This document shows, piece after piece, positions 6,740 to 16,800 of a stretch of 64,000 nucleotides of DNA. Position 1 is the first letter of the stretch, and every line of letters starts with the position of its first letter. Where the stretch lies: NCBI GenBank assembly GCA_964247695.1, contig CAXTVI010000003.1:62001-126000 (forward strand), in the 5' to 3' direction. The notes beneath the pieces are model-generated. The model ran no database searches. It had not been told where the DNA came from and saw nothing but the letters and a program-made list of their open reading frames with translations. This DNA is from Lichenicoccus sp964247695. GTDB taxonomy: Bacteria > Pseudomonadota > Alphaproteobacteria > Acetobacterales > Acetobacteraceae. The translations under genes were made by a program, and so were the position numbers.

Positions 6740-9172
6740 ATGGACGGACATCTCGCGACCCGGCTGCACCCGGCGATCGACCAGCCGGAACTGTCGCTCG
6801 CGCGGCTGGACAGCGCCTTCGGCGTGGCGCCGCTGCCGGGCCGGGCGCTGGATCGGGGCATGGGCGAGGCGGTCGGCCGTCGCACCGTGTTCCGGCCGGA
6901 GGACGCGGACAGCTTCGGCCGGGTCGCCGACCGCGTCGCTGCCGGCAATGCGGCCCTGGTGGACCATGTCGCGGCCGCCGAACAGGCGCAGCTGCGCAAT
7001 GCCATCGCCACCGGCGCGCTGCTGACCTCCGGCCGTCATCTGCAGCACGGCGACGCGCAGCAGCCGACGCGCAACATGGAGGTGTTCACCAACTGCGCGA
7101 CGGCGATCACCTCGTTCGCCAAGTTCTACCTGCTGCTGAACGGCTCCGGCGTCGGACGCGCCTATGACGACGAGCTGTGCGCGGTCGACTGGGCGCAGGC
7201 GCCGACGCTGCTGCTGCATCTGTCCCCCACGCATCCGGACTTCCCGCGCGGGCGGACCGGGCGGCACCGCTTCGGCGTCGAGATGCAGCTGCTGCCCTGG
7301 GGCATGGGGCTGGAGGATTTCGACGCGGCATCCGAGGCCCTGGTGCAGGGCGTTCTCGACGAGTGCCTGCTGGCCGACATGGCGCAGGCACCCGCGGATG
7401 CGGTGCGGCACCTCATCGCCGACAGCCGCGAGGGCTGGGCCAAGGCGGTGGAGATTCTCGAGGCGATGGCGTTCCGCGGCGCGGCGGACCGGACCCTGGT
7501 GCTCGACCTGTCGATCATCCGCCGGGCCGGCAGTCCGATCGCCGGCATGCAGGGACGTCCTGCCTCGGGTCCGATCTCGCTGCTGCGCGGCCTGATGAAC
7601 ATACGCCGGCATGTCATCGAGCCGTCGCGCGCCAGCCGCCTGCTGCAGCCCTGGGAGCAGGCGCTGCTGGTCGACCATCATCTCTCGGTCGAGGTGCAGG
7701 TCGGTGGCGCGCGCCGGGCCGCGCGCATGGCTACCAAGTCCTGGCGGGATGCCGGCGTGTTGCGCTTCGTGCGCTCCAAGTCCGAGGGCGGACTATGGAC
7801 CGCGAACCACTCGGTGATGGTGGACCGCACCTTCTGGTCGTTGCTTGCGCCCGACGCCTCCGGCGCACTGGCCGAGCATGCCCGCGCGGTGTTCGCCGAG
7901 GTCACGCGCTGCGCCTACGTCAATGGCGAGCCCGGCTTCATCAATGGCGATCTGCTGGAGGACCATCGCACCGGCACCGCCTGGGAGAAGCCGGTGCATG
8001 AAGACGGGCGGGATTTCAGCTCGATCCGCTACCAGGCGGATGCGGCGGCGGATTTGCTGGCCGAGCTGTCGGCACGCGCCAGCCGCTCGCGGTTCCCGGT
8101 CACCACCAACCCGTGCGGCGAGATCACCCTGCACGTGACCGGCGGCTACTGCGTGATCGCCGACTTCGCGCCGCTGCTGGCCTGCCCGGTCGGCCTCGGC
8201 GACTTCGCGCCGGGGGAGGCGGCGCCCGAGGTGACGGAACTGTGGGACGCGCGGGTCGCGGATTCGGTGCGGCTCGGCGTGCGCTTCCTGCTGCGTGCCA
8301 ACCGCATGGACGCGCTCTATGCGGAGGAGGTGGCGCGCACCAACCGCATCGGCATCGGCCCGACCGGCCTGCACGAATGGGCCTGGGTGCGCTACGGGCT
8401 CGGCTTCCGCGACCTGCTGGACGAGGAGCGCGCCGGCGCGTTCTGGCGCATGCTGGCCACCCTGTCCGCGATCGCCAAGGCCGAGGCCAACGCCTATGCC
8501 GCCGAGCTCGGCACCACGCGTCCGGTTACGGTCACCACGGTGAAGCCGGCCGGCACGACCTCGAAGCTGTTCGGCCTGACCGAGGGCGCGCACCTGCCGG
8601 CGCGGCGGCAATATCTGCGCTGGGTGCAGTTCCGTGGAACCCGTGCTGGCACTGGGGGTGACGCGGGGGGCGACTGGCTCGAAGGCACCGACCCGCTGCT
8701 GCCCGAGTACGAGCAGCGCGGCTATCCGGTGCGCACGTTGCGGTCGTTCCCGGGCATGAGCATCGTCGGATTCCCGACCGTCTCGCTGATCCAGCGCCTC
8801 GGGCTTGGCGATGCGCTGGTCACCGCGCCGGAGGCGACGCCGCAGGAGCAGTACCAGTGGCTGCGGCTGCTGGAGCGGCACTGGATCGGGACCGACCAGG
8901 GCAACCAGGTCTCGTACACGCTCAAGATCTACACCGACCGCACCGACCTCGCCGCCTTCCGAGAGATCGTGGCCCGCGAGCAGCCGCTGGTACGCTGCTG
9001 CTCGGTGCTGCCGAGCCGCCCGGACAGCGAGCTCGGCTACGAGTACCTGCCCGAGGAGGAGGTCTCCGCCGCCCGCTTCGCCGCCATCGCCGAGGCCATC
9101 CATGACGAGGCGGCGCAGGAGGTGGTGGACTGGGCGCATCTGCAATGCGCGAGCGGCGCCTGCCCGATCTGA
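6740..9172 (+). CDS. nrdJ: Adenosylcobalamin-dependent class II ribonucleotide reductase, monomeric type
   Basis: Reduces ribonucleotides to deoxyribonucleotides using a B12-generated thiyl radical, without oxygen or a second subunit. The 810-residue size and motifs match the monomeric Lactobacillus-type enzyme (about 740 residues) rather than the 1,200-residue form. Visible active-site residues are C119 (FTNCATA), the C459-x-E461 pair in TTNPCGEITLHV with C471 as the redox partner of C119, and the C-terminal swinging-arm cysteines C803 and C808 (CASGACPI). ATG6740 has a GGAATTGGAG ribosome-binding region 8 bases upstream. A hairpin terminator follows at 9255. NrdR-like boxes precede it; I see no cobalamin riboswitch. 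Confidence 0.93.
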   Translation: MDGHLATRLHPAIDQPELSLARLDSAFGVAPLPGRALDRGMGEAVGRRTVFRPEDADSFGRVADRVAAGNAALVDHVAAAEQAQLRNAIATGALLTSGRHLQHGDAQQPTRNMEVFTNCATAITSFAKFYLLLNGSGVGRAYDDELCAVDWAQAPTLLLHLSPTHPDFPRGRTGRHRFGVEMQLLPWGMGLEDFDAASEALVQGVLDECLLADMAQAPADAVRHLIADSREGWAKAVEILEAMAFRGAADRTLVLDLSIIRRAGSPIAGMQGRPASGPISLLRGLMNIRRHVIEPSRASRLLQPWEQALLVDHHLSVEVQVGGARRAARMATKSWRDAGVLRFVRSKSEGGLWTANHSVMVDRTFWSLLAPDASGALAEHARAVFAEVTRCAYVNGEPGFINGDLLEDHRTGTAWEKPVHEDGRDFSSIRYQADAAADLLAELSARASRSRFPVTTNPCGEITLHVTGGYCVIADFAPLLACPVGLGDFAPGEAAPEVTELWDARVADSVRLGVRFLLRANRMDALYAEEVARTNRIGIGPTGLHEWAWVRYGLGFRDLLDEERAGAFWRMLATLSAIAKAEANAYAAELGTTRPVTVTTVKPAGTTSKLFGLTEGAHLPARRQYLRWVQFRGTRAGTGGDAGGDWLEGTDPLLPEYEQRGYPVRTLRSFPGMSIVGFPTVSLIQRLGLGDALVTAPEATPQEQYQWLRLLERHWIGTDQGNQVSYTLKIYTDRTDLAAFREIVAREQPLVRCCSVLPSRPDSELGYEYLPEEEVSAARFAAIAEAIHDEAAQEVVDWAHLQCASGACPI

Positions 9173-9254
9173 CCGGGGCACTCGTCGGGGCACCCGGCCG
9201 ATACATTCGGCAACGTGCATCCGGCCGCGTCTTGCTGCTTATGTCGCGCCGCTG

Positions 9255-9280
9255 AACGGGCCTCGCGACTGGGCCCGTTT
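9255..9280 (+). terminator. Likely Rho-independent terminator of nrdJ
   Basis: AACGGGCC (9255-9262) pairs perfectly with GGCCCGTT (9272-9279) across a 9-base loop and is followed by a short T run. It lies 83 bp after the nrdJ stop. It ends just before an ATG at 9282, which argues that the efflux operon starts translation at 9324 instead. Confidence 0.5.
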
Positions 9281-9323
9281 CATGGGTAACACTCCCACGG
9301 CAGAAGGACGCTCGGACCGCTCG

Positions 9324-10688
9324 ATGGACAAGCAGGCAGTACCGGTGGAGCGCGCTGACCGGCCGGGGCGGACCGGCACGGGGCTCCTGGAGCGTCCGCC
9401 AGTACGACACACCGGCTGGCTGCGGCCGGTGCTGGTGGCGGCAGGGCTGGTGCTGTCCGCCCTGCTGGTCTGGTGGTTCGCGGTCGGCCGGCATCCCGCA
9501 GCGCCCGCCGCCGGCCATGCCGCCGGGGTTGCGGGCCAGCCGGTCGGCGCCGCCACGATCGCGACCGGAGCGTTGCCGGTGACGCTATCGGGCCTAGGCA
9601 CGGTAACGCCGCTCGCCACCATCACCGTGCAGACGCAGATCAACGGGGACCTGATGTCGGTCGGGTTCCACGAGGGCCAGATCGTGCAGAAGGGCGACTT
9701 CCTGGCGCAGATCGATCCGCGGCCCTACCAGGCGGCGGTCGAGCAGGACCAGGGCACGCTCGCGCACGATACCGGCCTGCTGCACCAGGCGATCTCCGAC
9801 CTCGCGCGCTACAAGCAGCTGCTGGCCCAGCACAGCATCGCGGTACAGCAGGAGGCCGACCAGGAGTACCTGGTCGAACAGGATCGCGGCACCGTGCTGG
9901 CCGACCAGGGCATCCTGGCCACCGCCCAGGTCAATCTGGCCTACTGCCACATCACGGCGCCGGTGACCGGCCGGGTCGGGCTTCGGCTGATCGATCCCGG
10001 CAACTATGTGCAGACCTCGAGCACCACCGGGCTGGTGGTGCTGACCCAGCTGCAGCCGATCTCGGTGATCTTCGTGCTGCCGGAGGACGATCTCGCCGCG
10101 GTCTGGCAGCAGCTGCGCGCCGGCCATACCCTGTCGGTGACCGCCTTCAACCGCACCGACCAGACGCCGATCGCCACCGGCAGCCTCGACAGCGTCGATA
10201 ACGAGGTCGACACCACCACCGGCACCGTCAAGCTGCGCGCCAACTTCCCGAATGCCGACCAGGCGCTGTTCCCGAACGAGTTCGTCAATGCCGAGCTGCT
10301 GGTGAACACGCTGACCGGCGTGGTGGTGGCGCCGGTGGCCGCCATCCAGCACGGCGCGCCGGGCGATTTCGTCTATCTGATCAAGCCGGACCACAGCGTC
10401 GGCGTGACCGTGGTCAAGACCGGCGTCACCAGCGAGGACAAGGTGCAGATCCTGTCCGGGCTCAAGGCCGGCGACATGGTGGTGGTCGACGGCGCCGACC
10501 GTCTGCGCGACGGTGCGAAAGTGCGGGTCACGGCGGACAGCGCCAATCCGGCGTCGAACGTCAATCCGGGTCCGGGTGCGCCTCCCGGCCAGCAGCCGGC
10601 GCCGGCTACACCAAAGGCGCCTGCGCACCACGGACATAGCAAGAAGCCAGCGACAGGCGATCAGACCCAGGCACCGGGTGGCCAGTAG
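9324..10688 (+). CDS. mdtA: RND efflux periplasmic adaptor subunit (MdtA-like)
   Basis: Membrane-fusion protein linking inner-membrane RND transporters to an outer-membrane channel. From ATG9324 it has 454 residues: one N-terminal membrane anchor (about 32-55, WLRPVLVAAGLVLSALLVWW), then the biotinyl-lipoyl-like halves (TVQTQINGDLMSVGFHEGQIVQKGDFLAQIDPRP split across 95-130 and ITAPVTGRVG after the coiled coil), beta-barrel and a C-terminal membrane-proximal domain. The tail from about 400 is Pro/Ala/His-rich and probably disordered. An in-frame ATG at 9282 is possible but sits against the terminator hairpin and lacks a ribosome-binding site; AGAAGGA lies upstream of 9324. The two RND genes follow directly. 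Confidence 0.9.
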   Translation: MDKQAVPVERADRPGRTGTGLLERPPVRHTGWLRPVLVAAGLVLSALLVWWFAVGRHPAAPAAGHAAGVAGQPVGAATIATGALPVTLSGLGTVTPLATITVQTQINGDLMSVGFHEGQIVQKGDFLAQIDPRPYQAAVEQDQGTLAHDTGLLHQAISDLARYKQLLAQHSIAVQQEADQEYLVEQDRGTVLADQGILATAQVNLAYCHITAPVTGRVGLRLIDPGNYVQTSSTTGLVVLTQLQPISVIFVLPEDDLAAVWQQLRAGHTLSVTAFNRTDQTPIATGSLDSVDNEVDTTTGTVKLRANFPNADQALFPNEFVNAELLVNTLTGVVVAPVAAIQHGAPGDFVYLIKPDHSVGVTVVKTGVTSEDKVQILSGLKAGDMVVVDGADRLRDGAKVRVTADSANPASNVNPGPGAPPGQQPAPATPKAPAHHGHSKKPATGDQTQAPGGQ

Positions 10689-10694
10689 GCTCGC

Positions 10695-13600
10695 ATGAGT
10701 CCGTCGCGCCTGTTCATCCTGCGGCCGGTCGGCACCACGCTGCTGATGGTGGCGATCCTGCTGATCGGTATCGTCGGCTACCAGTTCCTGCCGATCTCGG
10801 CGCTGCCGCAGGTGGATTATCCCACCATCCAGGTCTCCACCTTCTATCCGGGCGCCAGCCCGGACGTGATGACGACCGCGGTGACTGCGCCGCTCGAGCG
10901 GCAGTTCGGCGAGATGCCGGGGCTCGACCAGATGAGCTCGAGCAGCTCGGCCGGTGCCTCGGTAATCACGTTGCAGTTCAGCCTGGACCTCTCGCTCGAC
11001 GTCGCCGAGCAGGAGGTGCAGGCGGCAATCAACGCGGCCACCAGCCTGCTGCCGACCGGCCTGCCGGCGCCTCCGGTCTATGCCAAGATCAACCCCGCCG
11101 ACACGCCGGTGATGACGCTGGCGGTGACCTCGAAGACGCTGTCGCTGACCCAGCTCGAGGATTTGGCCGACGTCCGCATCGCCCAGAAGCTGTCGCAGCT
11201 CGGCGGCGTGGGGCAGGTGTCGCTGGCCGGCGGCGAGCGGCCCGCGGTGCAGATCCGCGTCAATCCGCGCGCCCTGGCCTCGTTCGGCATCGCGATCGAC
11301 GACATACGAACCGACATCACCAACCAGAACACCGACCTGCCGAAGGGCAGTTTCGACGGCGTCTCGCAGGACAGCACGATCAACAACAACGACCAGTTGC
11401 AGAGCGCCGACGAGTACCGCCGCCTGATCGTCGCCTACAAGAACAACGGACCGGTGCGGCTGTCGGACGTGGCCTCGGTGATCCAGGGTGCCGAGAACAC
11501 CGAGCTCGCGGCCTGGGCGAACAGGACGCCGGCGATCATCATCAACATCCAGCGCCAGCCCGGCTCGAACGTGATCGCCGTGGTCGGCGAGGTGCAGGCG
11601 CTGCTGCCGAAGCTCAAGCTCTCGCTGCCGAGCGCGCTCGACATCCAGGTGCTGTCCGACCAGACCACGACGATCCGCGCCTCGGTGCGCGATGTCGAGT
11701 TCGAGCTCGGGCTTGCCGTCGTGCTGGTGGTGCTGGTGATCTTCGCGTTCCTGCGCAACCTGCCGGCGACGCTGATCCCGAGCCTCTCGGTGCCGCTGTC
11801 GCTGGTCGGCACGCTCGCCGGCATGTACCTGTTCGGCTTCTCGCTCGACACGCTCTCGCTGATGTCGCTGACGATTGCCACCGGCTTCGTGGTGGATGAT
11901 GCCATCGTCATGATCGAGAACATCGCCCGCTACGTCGAGGCGGGCGAGACGCCGCTGGAGGCGGCGCTGAAAGGCTCCAGCGAGATCGGCTTCACCATCA
12001 TCTCGCTGACGGTCTCGCTGATCGCGGTGCTGATACCGCTGCTGTTCATGGGCGACGTGGTCGGCCGGCTGTTCCACGAGTTCGCGATCACGCTGGCCAC
12101 CACCATCATCCTCTCGGCGGTGGTGTCGCTCACCCTGGTGCCGATGCTGTGCGCGCTGCTGGTGCGGCACCGCCCGGAGAGCGCCCGCCCCCGCCTCGAC
12201 CTCGCCGCCGAAAGGGGCTTCAACTGGGTGATCGGCCGCTACGACGCAGCACTTGGCTGGGTGCTGAACCACCAGGGCCTGACCCTTTTCGTCGCTACGG
12301 TCACCGTGGTGCTGACGGTGATCCAGTATATCGAGATCCCGAAGGGCTTCTTTCCGCAGCAGGACACCGGCGCCATCCAGGGGGTGACGGTTGCCGCCCA
12401 GGACATCTCGTTCGCGGCAATGGCGGAACAGCAGCAGCGGCTCGCCGACGTGATCCTGCGCGATCCGGACGTGGTCAATCTGTCTTCGTTCATCGGCGTC
12501 GACGGCACCGACAAGACGCTGAACAGCGGCCGCATGCTGATCACGCTCAAGCCGTTCGGGCAGCGTACCGCGACCGCCACCCAGATCATCCGCCGGCTGA
12601 ACCGGGAGACCGGATCGCTCGCCGGCATCTCCGTGGCGCTGCAGCCGGTGCAGAACCTGACCATCGACAGCACCGTGGGACGCGCGCAGTACCTGTTCTT
12701 CCTGGAGAACCCGAACGGCGCGCTGTTCACGCAGTGGGCGCCGCGCCTGGTGGACCATCTTGCGCAGAATCCGCTGTTCCGGAACGTGTCGAGCGATCTG
12801 TCGACGAACGGCCGCCAGCTGCAGATGACCATCGACCGGCAGACCGCGGCCCGGTTCGGCATCACTCCGGCCTCGATCGACAATGCGCTGTACGACGCCT
12901 TCGGGCAGCGCATCGCATCGACCCTGTACACGCAGTCGAACCAGTACCGGGTGATCCTGAACGCCGACATGCGTGACGTGCGCAGCCTGCGCAGCGCGAT
13001 CGGCGCGATCTACCTGCCGTCCTCCACCTCGACCTCGACCGGCGGCGTGTCCGGCGGGCAGGTGCCGCTCGGCGCGATGGTGAGCCTGTCCGAGACCAAC
13101 GGGCCGCTGCAGATCGAGCATCTCGGACAGTTCCCGACCATCTCGATCTCGTTCAACCTCGCCGACGGCGCCTCGCTCGACAAGGTGGTCGCCGCGATCG
13201 AGCAGGCCAAGCAGGATATCGGGCTGCCGGCGAGCTTCTCGACCGCCTACCAGGGCGCGCTGTCGGCGTTCCAGAAATCCCTCGGCAACGAGCTGCTGCT
13301 GATCCTGGCCGCGGTGGTCGCGGTCTATATCGTGCTCGGCGTGCTGTACGAGAGCTTCCTGCACCCGTTGACCATCCTCTCCACGCTGCCGTCGGCCGGT
13401 GTCGGCGCGCTGCTGTTCCTGCGCCTCGGCGGCTACGATCTCGACATCATCGGCATCATCGGCATCATCCTGCTGATCGGCATCGTAAAGAAGAACGCGA
13501 TCATGATCATCGACTTCGCGCTCGAGGCCGAGCGCGTCGAGGGCAAGTCGCCGCGCGATGCCATCCACCAGGCCTGCCTGCTGCGCTTCCGGCCGATCCT

Positions 13601-13829
13601 GATGACCACGCTCGCCGCCATGTTCGGCGCGATGCCGCTGATGCTGGCGAGCGGCGCCGGCTCCGAGCTGCGCCGGCCGCTGGGTATCTGCATCGTCGGC
13701 GGCCTGCTGGCGAGCCAGTTGCTGACCCTGTTCACGACGCCGGTGATCTATCTCGCGGTCGACCGCATGGGTGTGAAGCTGTTCGGGATGCGGGCCCGCC
13801 GCAACACCGGCGAGGCGCCGGCGGAATGA
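10695..13829 (+). CDS. mdtB: RND multidrug efflux permease, MdtB-like
   Basis: Proton-driven RND exporter of 1,044 residues, the normal length. The N-terminus (RLFILRPVGTTLLMVAILLIG) with the first periplasmic loop GASPDVMTTAVTAPLERQFG is typical of the MdtB/MdtC class. The paired aspartates of the proton relay are visible in TGFVVDDAIVMIEN. The second half repeats the fold, ending with FTTPVIYLAVDR. It follows mdtA by 6 bases and precedes the mdtC-like gene by 19. MdtB and MdtC form a heterotrimer in Enterobacteria; the same is inferred here. Substrate cannot be predicted. Confidence 0.93.
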   Translation: MSPSRLFILRPVGTTLLMVAILLIGIVGYQFLPISALPQVDYPTIQVSTFYPGASPDVMTTAVTAPLERQFGEMPGLDQMSSSSSAGASVITLQFSLDLSLDVAEQEVQAAINAATSLLPTGLPAPPVYAKINPADTPVMTLAVTSKTLSLTQLEDLADVRIAQKLSQLGGVGQVSLAGGERPAVQIRVNPRALASFGIAIDDIRTDITNQNTDLPKGSFDGVSQDSTINNNDQLQSADEYRRLIVAYKNNGPVRLSDVASVIQGAENTELAAWANRTPAIIINIQRQPGSNVIAVVGEVQALLPKLKLSLPSALDIQVLSDQTTTIRASVRDVEFELGLAVVLVVLVIFAFLRNLPATLIPSLSVPLSLVGTLAGMYLFGFSLDTLSLMSLTIATGFVVDDAIVMIENIARYVEAGETPLEAALKGSSEIGFTIISLTVSLIAVLIPLLFMGDVVGRLFHEFAITLATTIILSAVVSLTLVPMLCALLVRHRPESARPRLDLAAERGFNWVIGRYDAALGWVLNHQGLTLFVATVTVVLTVIQYIEIPKGFFPQQDTGAIQGVTVAAQDISFAAMAEQQQRLADVILRDPDVVNLSSFIGVDGTDKTLNSGRMLITLKPFGQRTATATQIIRRLNRETGSLAGISVALQPVQNLTIDSTVGRAQYLFFLENPNGALFTQWAPRLVDHLAQNPLFRNVSSDLSTNGRQLQMTIDRQTAARFGITPASIDNALYDAFGQRIASTLYTQSNQYRVILNADMRDVRSLRSAIGAIYLPSSTSTSTGGVSGGQVPLGAMVSLSETNGPLQIEHLGQFPTISISFNLADGASLDKVVAAIEQAKQDIGLPASFSTAYQGALSAFQKSLGNELLLILAAVVAVYIVLGVLYESFLHPLTILSTLPSAGVGALLFLRLGGYDLDIIGIIGIILLIGIVKKNAIMIIDFALEAERVEGKSPRDAIHQACLLRFRPILMTTLAAMFGAMPLMLASGAGSELRRPLGICIVGGLLASQLLTLFTTPVIYLAVDRMGVKLFGMRARRNTGEAPAE

Positions 13830-13848
13830 GCGCGGGCAGGGCGCGGGC

Positions 13849-16800
13849 GTGAACATCTCGGCCCCGTTCATCTCGCGACCGGTCGCGACCACCCTGCTGA
13901 CGATCGCGATCGCCCTGGCGGGCATCCTCGGCTACATCAAGCTGCCGGTGTCGCCGCTGCCGGAGATCGATTTCCCGACCATCATGGTGCAGGCGCAGCT
14001 TCCGGGCGCCAGTCCGGAGGTGGTCGCCACGAGCCTGGCAGCACCCCTCGAGCGTCATCTCGGGCAGATCGCCGATGTCACCGAGATGACGTCCCAGAGC
14101 CAGACCGGGCAGGTGCGCATCACCCTGCAGTTCGGCCTCAGCCGGAATATCAACGGCGCCGCACGCGACGTGCAGGCCGGGATCAACGCGGCGCAGGCCG
14201 ACCTGCCGACCAACCTGCTGTCGCAGCCGACCTACCGCAAGGTCAACCCGGCGGACGCGCCGGTGCTGATCCTGGCGCTGACGTCGAAGACGTTGACCCG
14301 CGGCCAGATGTACGACGCGGCGAGCACGGTGATGGAGCAGCAATTGTCGCAGCTCTCCGGCGTCGGCGAGGTTGTGATCGGCGGCGCGGCGCTGCCCGCG
14401 GTGCGGGTCGAGCTCGATCCGCTGGCGCTGTTCCATTACGGGATCGGGCTCGAAGATATCCGCTCGGCGCTGTCCAACAGCAATGCCAACACGCCCAAGG
14501 GCAGCATCGACCTCGGCGGCCATCGCTGGCAGATCACCGACAACGACCAGTCCAACCACGCGGTGGACTACTCGCCGCTGGTGGTGGCGTATCGCAACGG
14601 TGATGCGGTGCGCCTGTCGGACGTGGCGCAGGTACAGGATTCCGTACAGGACCTGCGCAACCTCGGGCTCGCCAACGGCAAGCCGGCGGTGCTGGTCATC
14701 ATCTTCCGCGAGCCTGGCGCCAATATCATCTCGACCATCGACGGCGTGCGCGCGGCGGTACCGAAGCTGCAGGCGGCGCTGCCGCGCGACCTCGACATCA
14801 CATTCGCGATCGACCGCTCGACCACGATCCGCGCGTCGCTCGCCGATACGCAGCGCACGCTGGTGGTCGCGGTGCTGCTGGTCATCGCGGTGGTGTTCGT
14901 GTTCCTGCGCAGCGGCCGCGCCACCCTGATCCCGGCGATCGCGGTTCCGGTCTCGATCATCGGCACGTTCGGGGTGATGTACCTGTTCGGCTACTCCCTG
15001 GACAACCTGTCGCTGATGGCGCTGACGATCGCCACCGGTTTCGTGGTGGACGACGCGATCGTGGTGCTGGAGAACATCTCGCGGCACCTGGAGGACGGCA
15101 TGCCGCGCGTGCAGGCGGCGCTGGTGGGGGCACGCGATGTCGGCTTCACCGTGGTGTCGATCACGCTGTCGCTGATCGCGGTATTCCTGCCGATCCTGCT
15201 GATGAGCGGCCTCGTCGGGCGGTTGTTCCGCGAGTTCGCGGTCACGCTGTCGATCTCGATCCTGGTCTCGATGCTGATCTCGCTGACCGCCACGCCGATG
15301 ATGTGCGCGCTGTTCCTGCGTCCGGAGCGCCGGCGTGCGGGCGGCGGCGGCATGATGAACAGCCGCAGCCTGTTCCAGCGTGTGCAGGACGGCTATGCGC
15401 GCATGCTGGCCGTGGCGCTCGACCATGGCGCGCTGGTGCTTCTGTTGCTGGTGGCGACGGTGGCGCTGAATATCTGGCTGCTGGTGATCATTCCGAAGGG
15501 CTTTTTCCCGGACCAGGATACCGGCCGGCTGGTGGGTACGCTGCAGGCCGACCAGAGCATCTCGTTCCAGCTGATGAGCAAGAAGTTCACCCAGATGATG
15601 GCGATCGTGCAGCGCGATCCGGCGGTGCAGGACGTGGTCGGGACCACGGGTGCCGGCAGCGGCGGCGCCTCGGCGCAGACCAACACCGCCAGCGTCTATG
15701 TCTCGCTCAAGCCGCTGAACCGGCGCGACCGCATGCCGCAGGTGCTGGCGCGAATGCGGCGCGAGCTCGGCCATGTGCCGGGCGGCCGGCTGTACATGCA
15801 GGGAGTGCAGGATATTCGGGTCGGCGGCCGGCAGAGCAACGCCGCCTACCAGTACACGCTGCTCGGCGACAACGCCGACGAGGTCAATCTCTGGGGCCCG
15901 AAGCTGCTGGCGGCGCTGCAGAAAAGCCGTGTGCTGGTCGATGTGAGTTCCGACCAGCAGCAAGGCGGCCTGGAGACCAACGTGGTGGTCGATCGCGACA
16001 CCGCGTCCCGGCTCGGCCTGACCATGTACCAGGTCGACAACACGCTGTACGACGCGTTCGGGCAGCGCTCGGTCTCGACCATCTACGACGCCGAGAATCA
16101 GTATCACGTGATCATGGAGGTGGCGCCGCAATACTGGCAGCGGCCCTCGATCCTCGAAAAGATCTGGATCAGCACGTCAGGTGCGCAGGCCAGCGGCTCG
16201 GCCACCACCGCGCTGGCGGCAGGCTCGGTGACAGCCGGCAGCGCCACCGGGATCACCACTGCCTCGGTCGCCTCGATCCCGCCGGTGTCGGCGTCGCGCT
16301 CATCGCGCTACGCCTCGTCCTCCAACAGCGGCGCTGCGTTGTCAAACGATGTCGTCTCGTTGGCCTCCAGCACGACCAGCAGCACCGGCACCGCTAACGG
16401 CACGAGCACGGCGGCCAACAATGCCGTGCGCACCGCGGCGCAGGCGTCGCTCACCAGCACCGGCAACAGCAGCTCCTCATCCGGGTCGGCGGTGGCGACC
16501 GCGGCGGAGACGATGATCCCGCTCTCGGCGGTGGCGCACTCGATCGCCGACCACACGCCGCTCGCGGTCAACCACCAGAGCGAGTACGTGGCGACCACGA
16601 TCTCGTTCAACCTGGCTCCCGGCAAGTCGCTGAGCGCTGCCACCAGCGAGATCCAGCAGGCGGTGCAGTCGATCCGCCTGCCCGCCGACCTCACGGTGGG
16701 CTTTGCCGGAACCGCGCTGACCTACCAGCAATCGCTGGCCTCCGAGCCGATCCTGGTGCTGACGGCGCTGATCGCGATCTACATCGTGCTCGGCGTGCTC

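Noticed and set aside
9282..9323. ATG at 9282 as the start of the efflux adaptor
   Set aside because: It lies directly after the terminator-like hairpin and lacks a ribosome-binding site; the ATG at 9324 is better supported, though not proven.
9594..13925. Antisense open frame of more than 1,400 codons over the efflux operon
   Set aside because: Composition (Arg, Gln, His, Asp runs) and lack of motifs show that it is a shadow of mdtA and mdtB.
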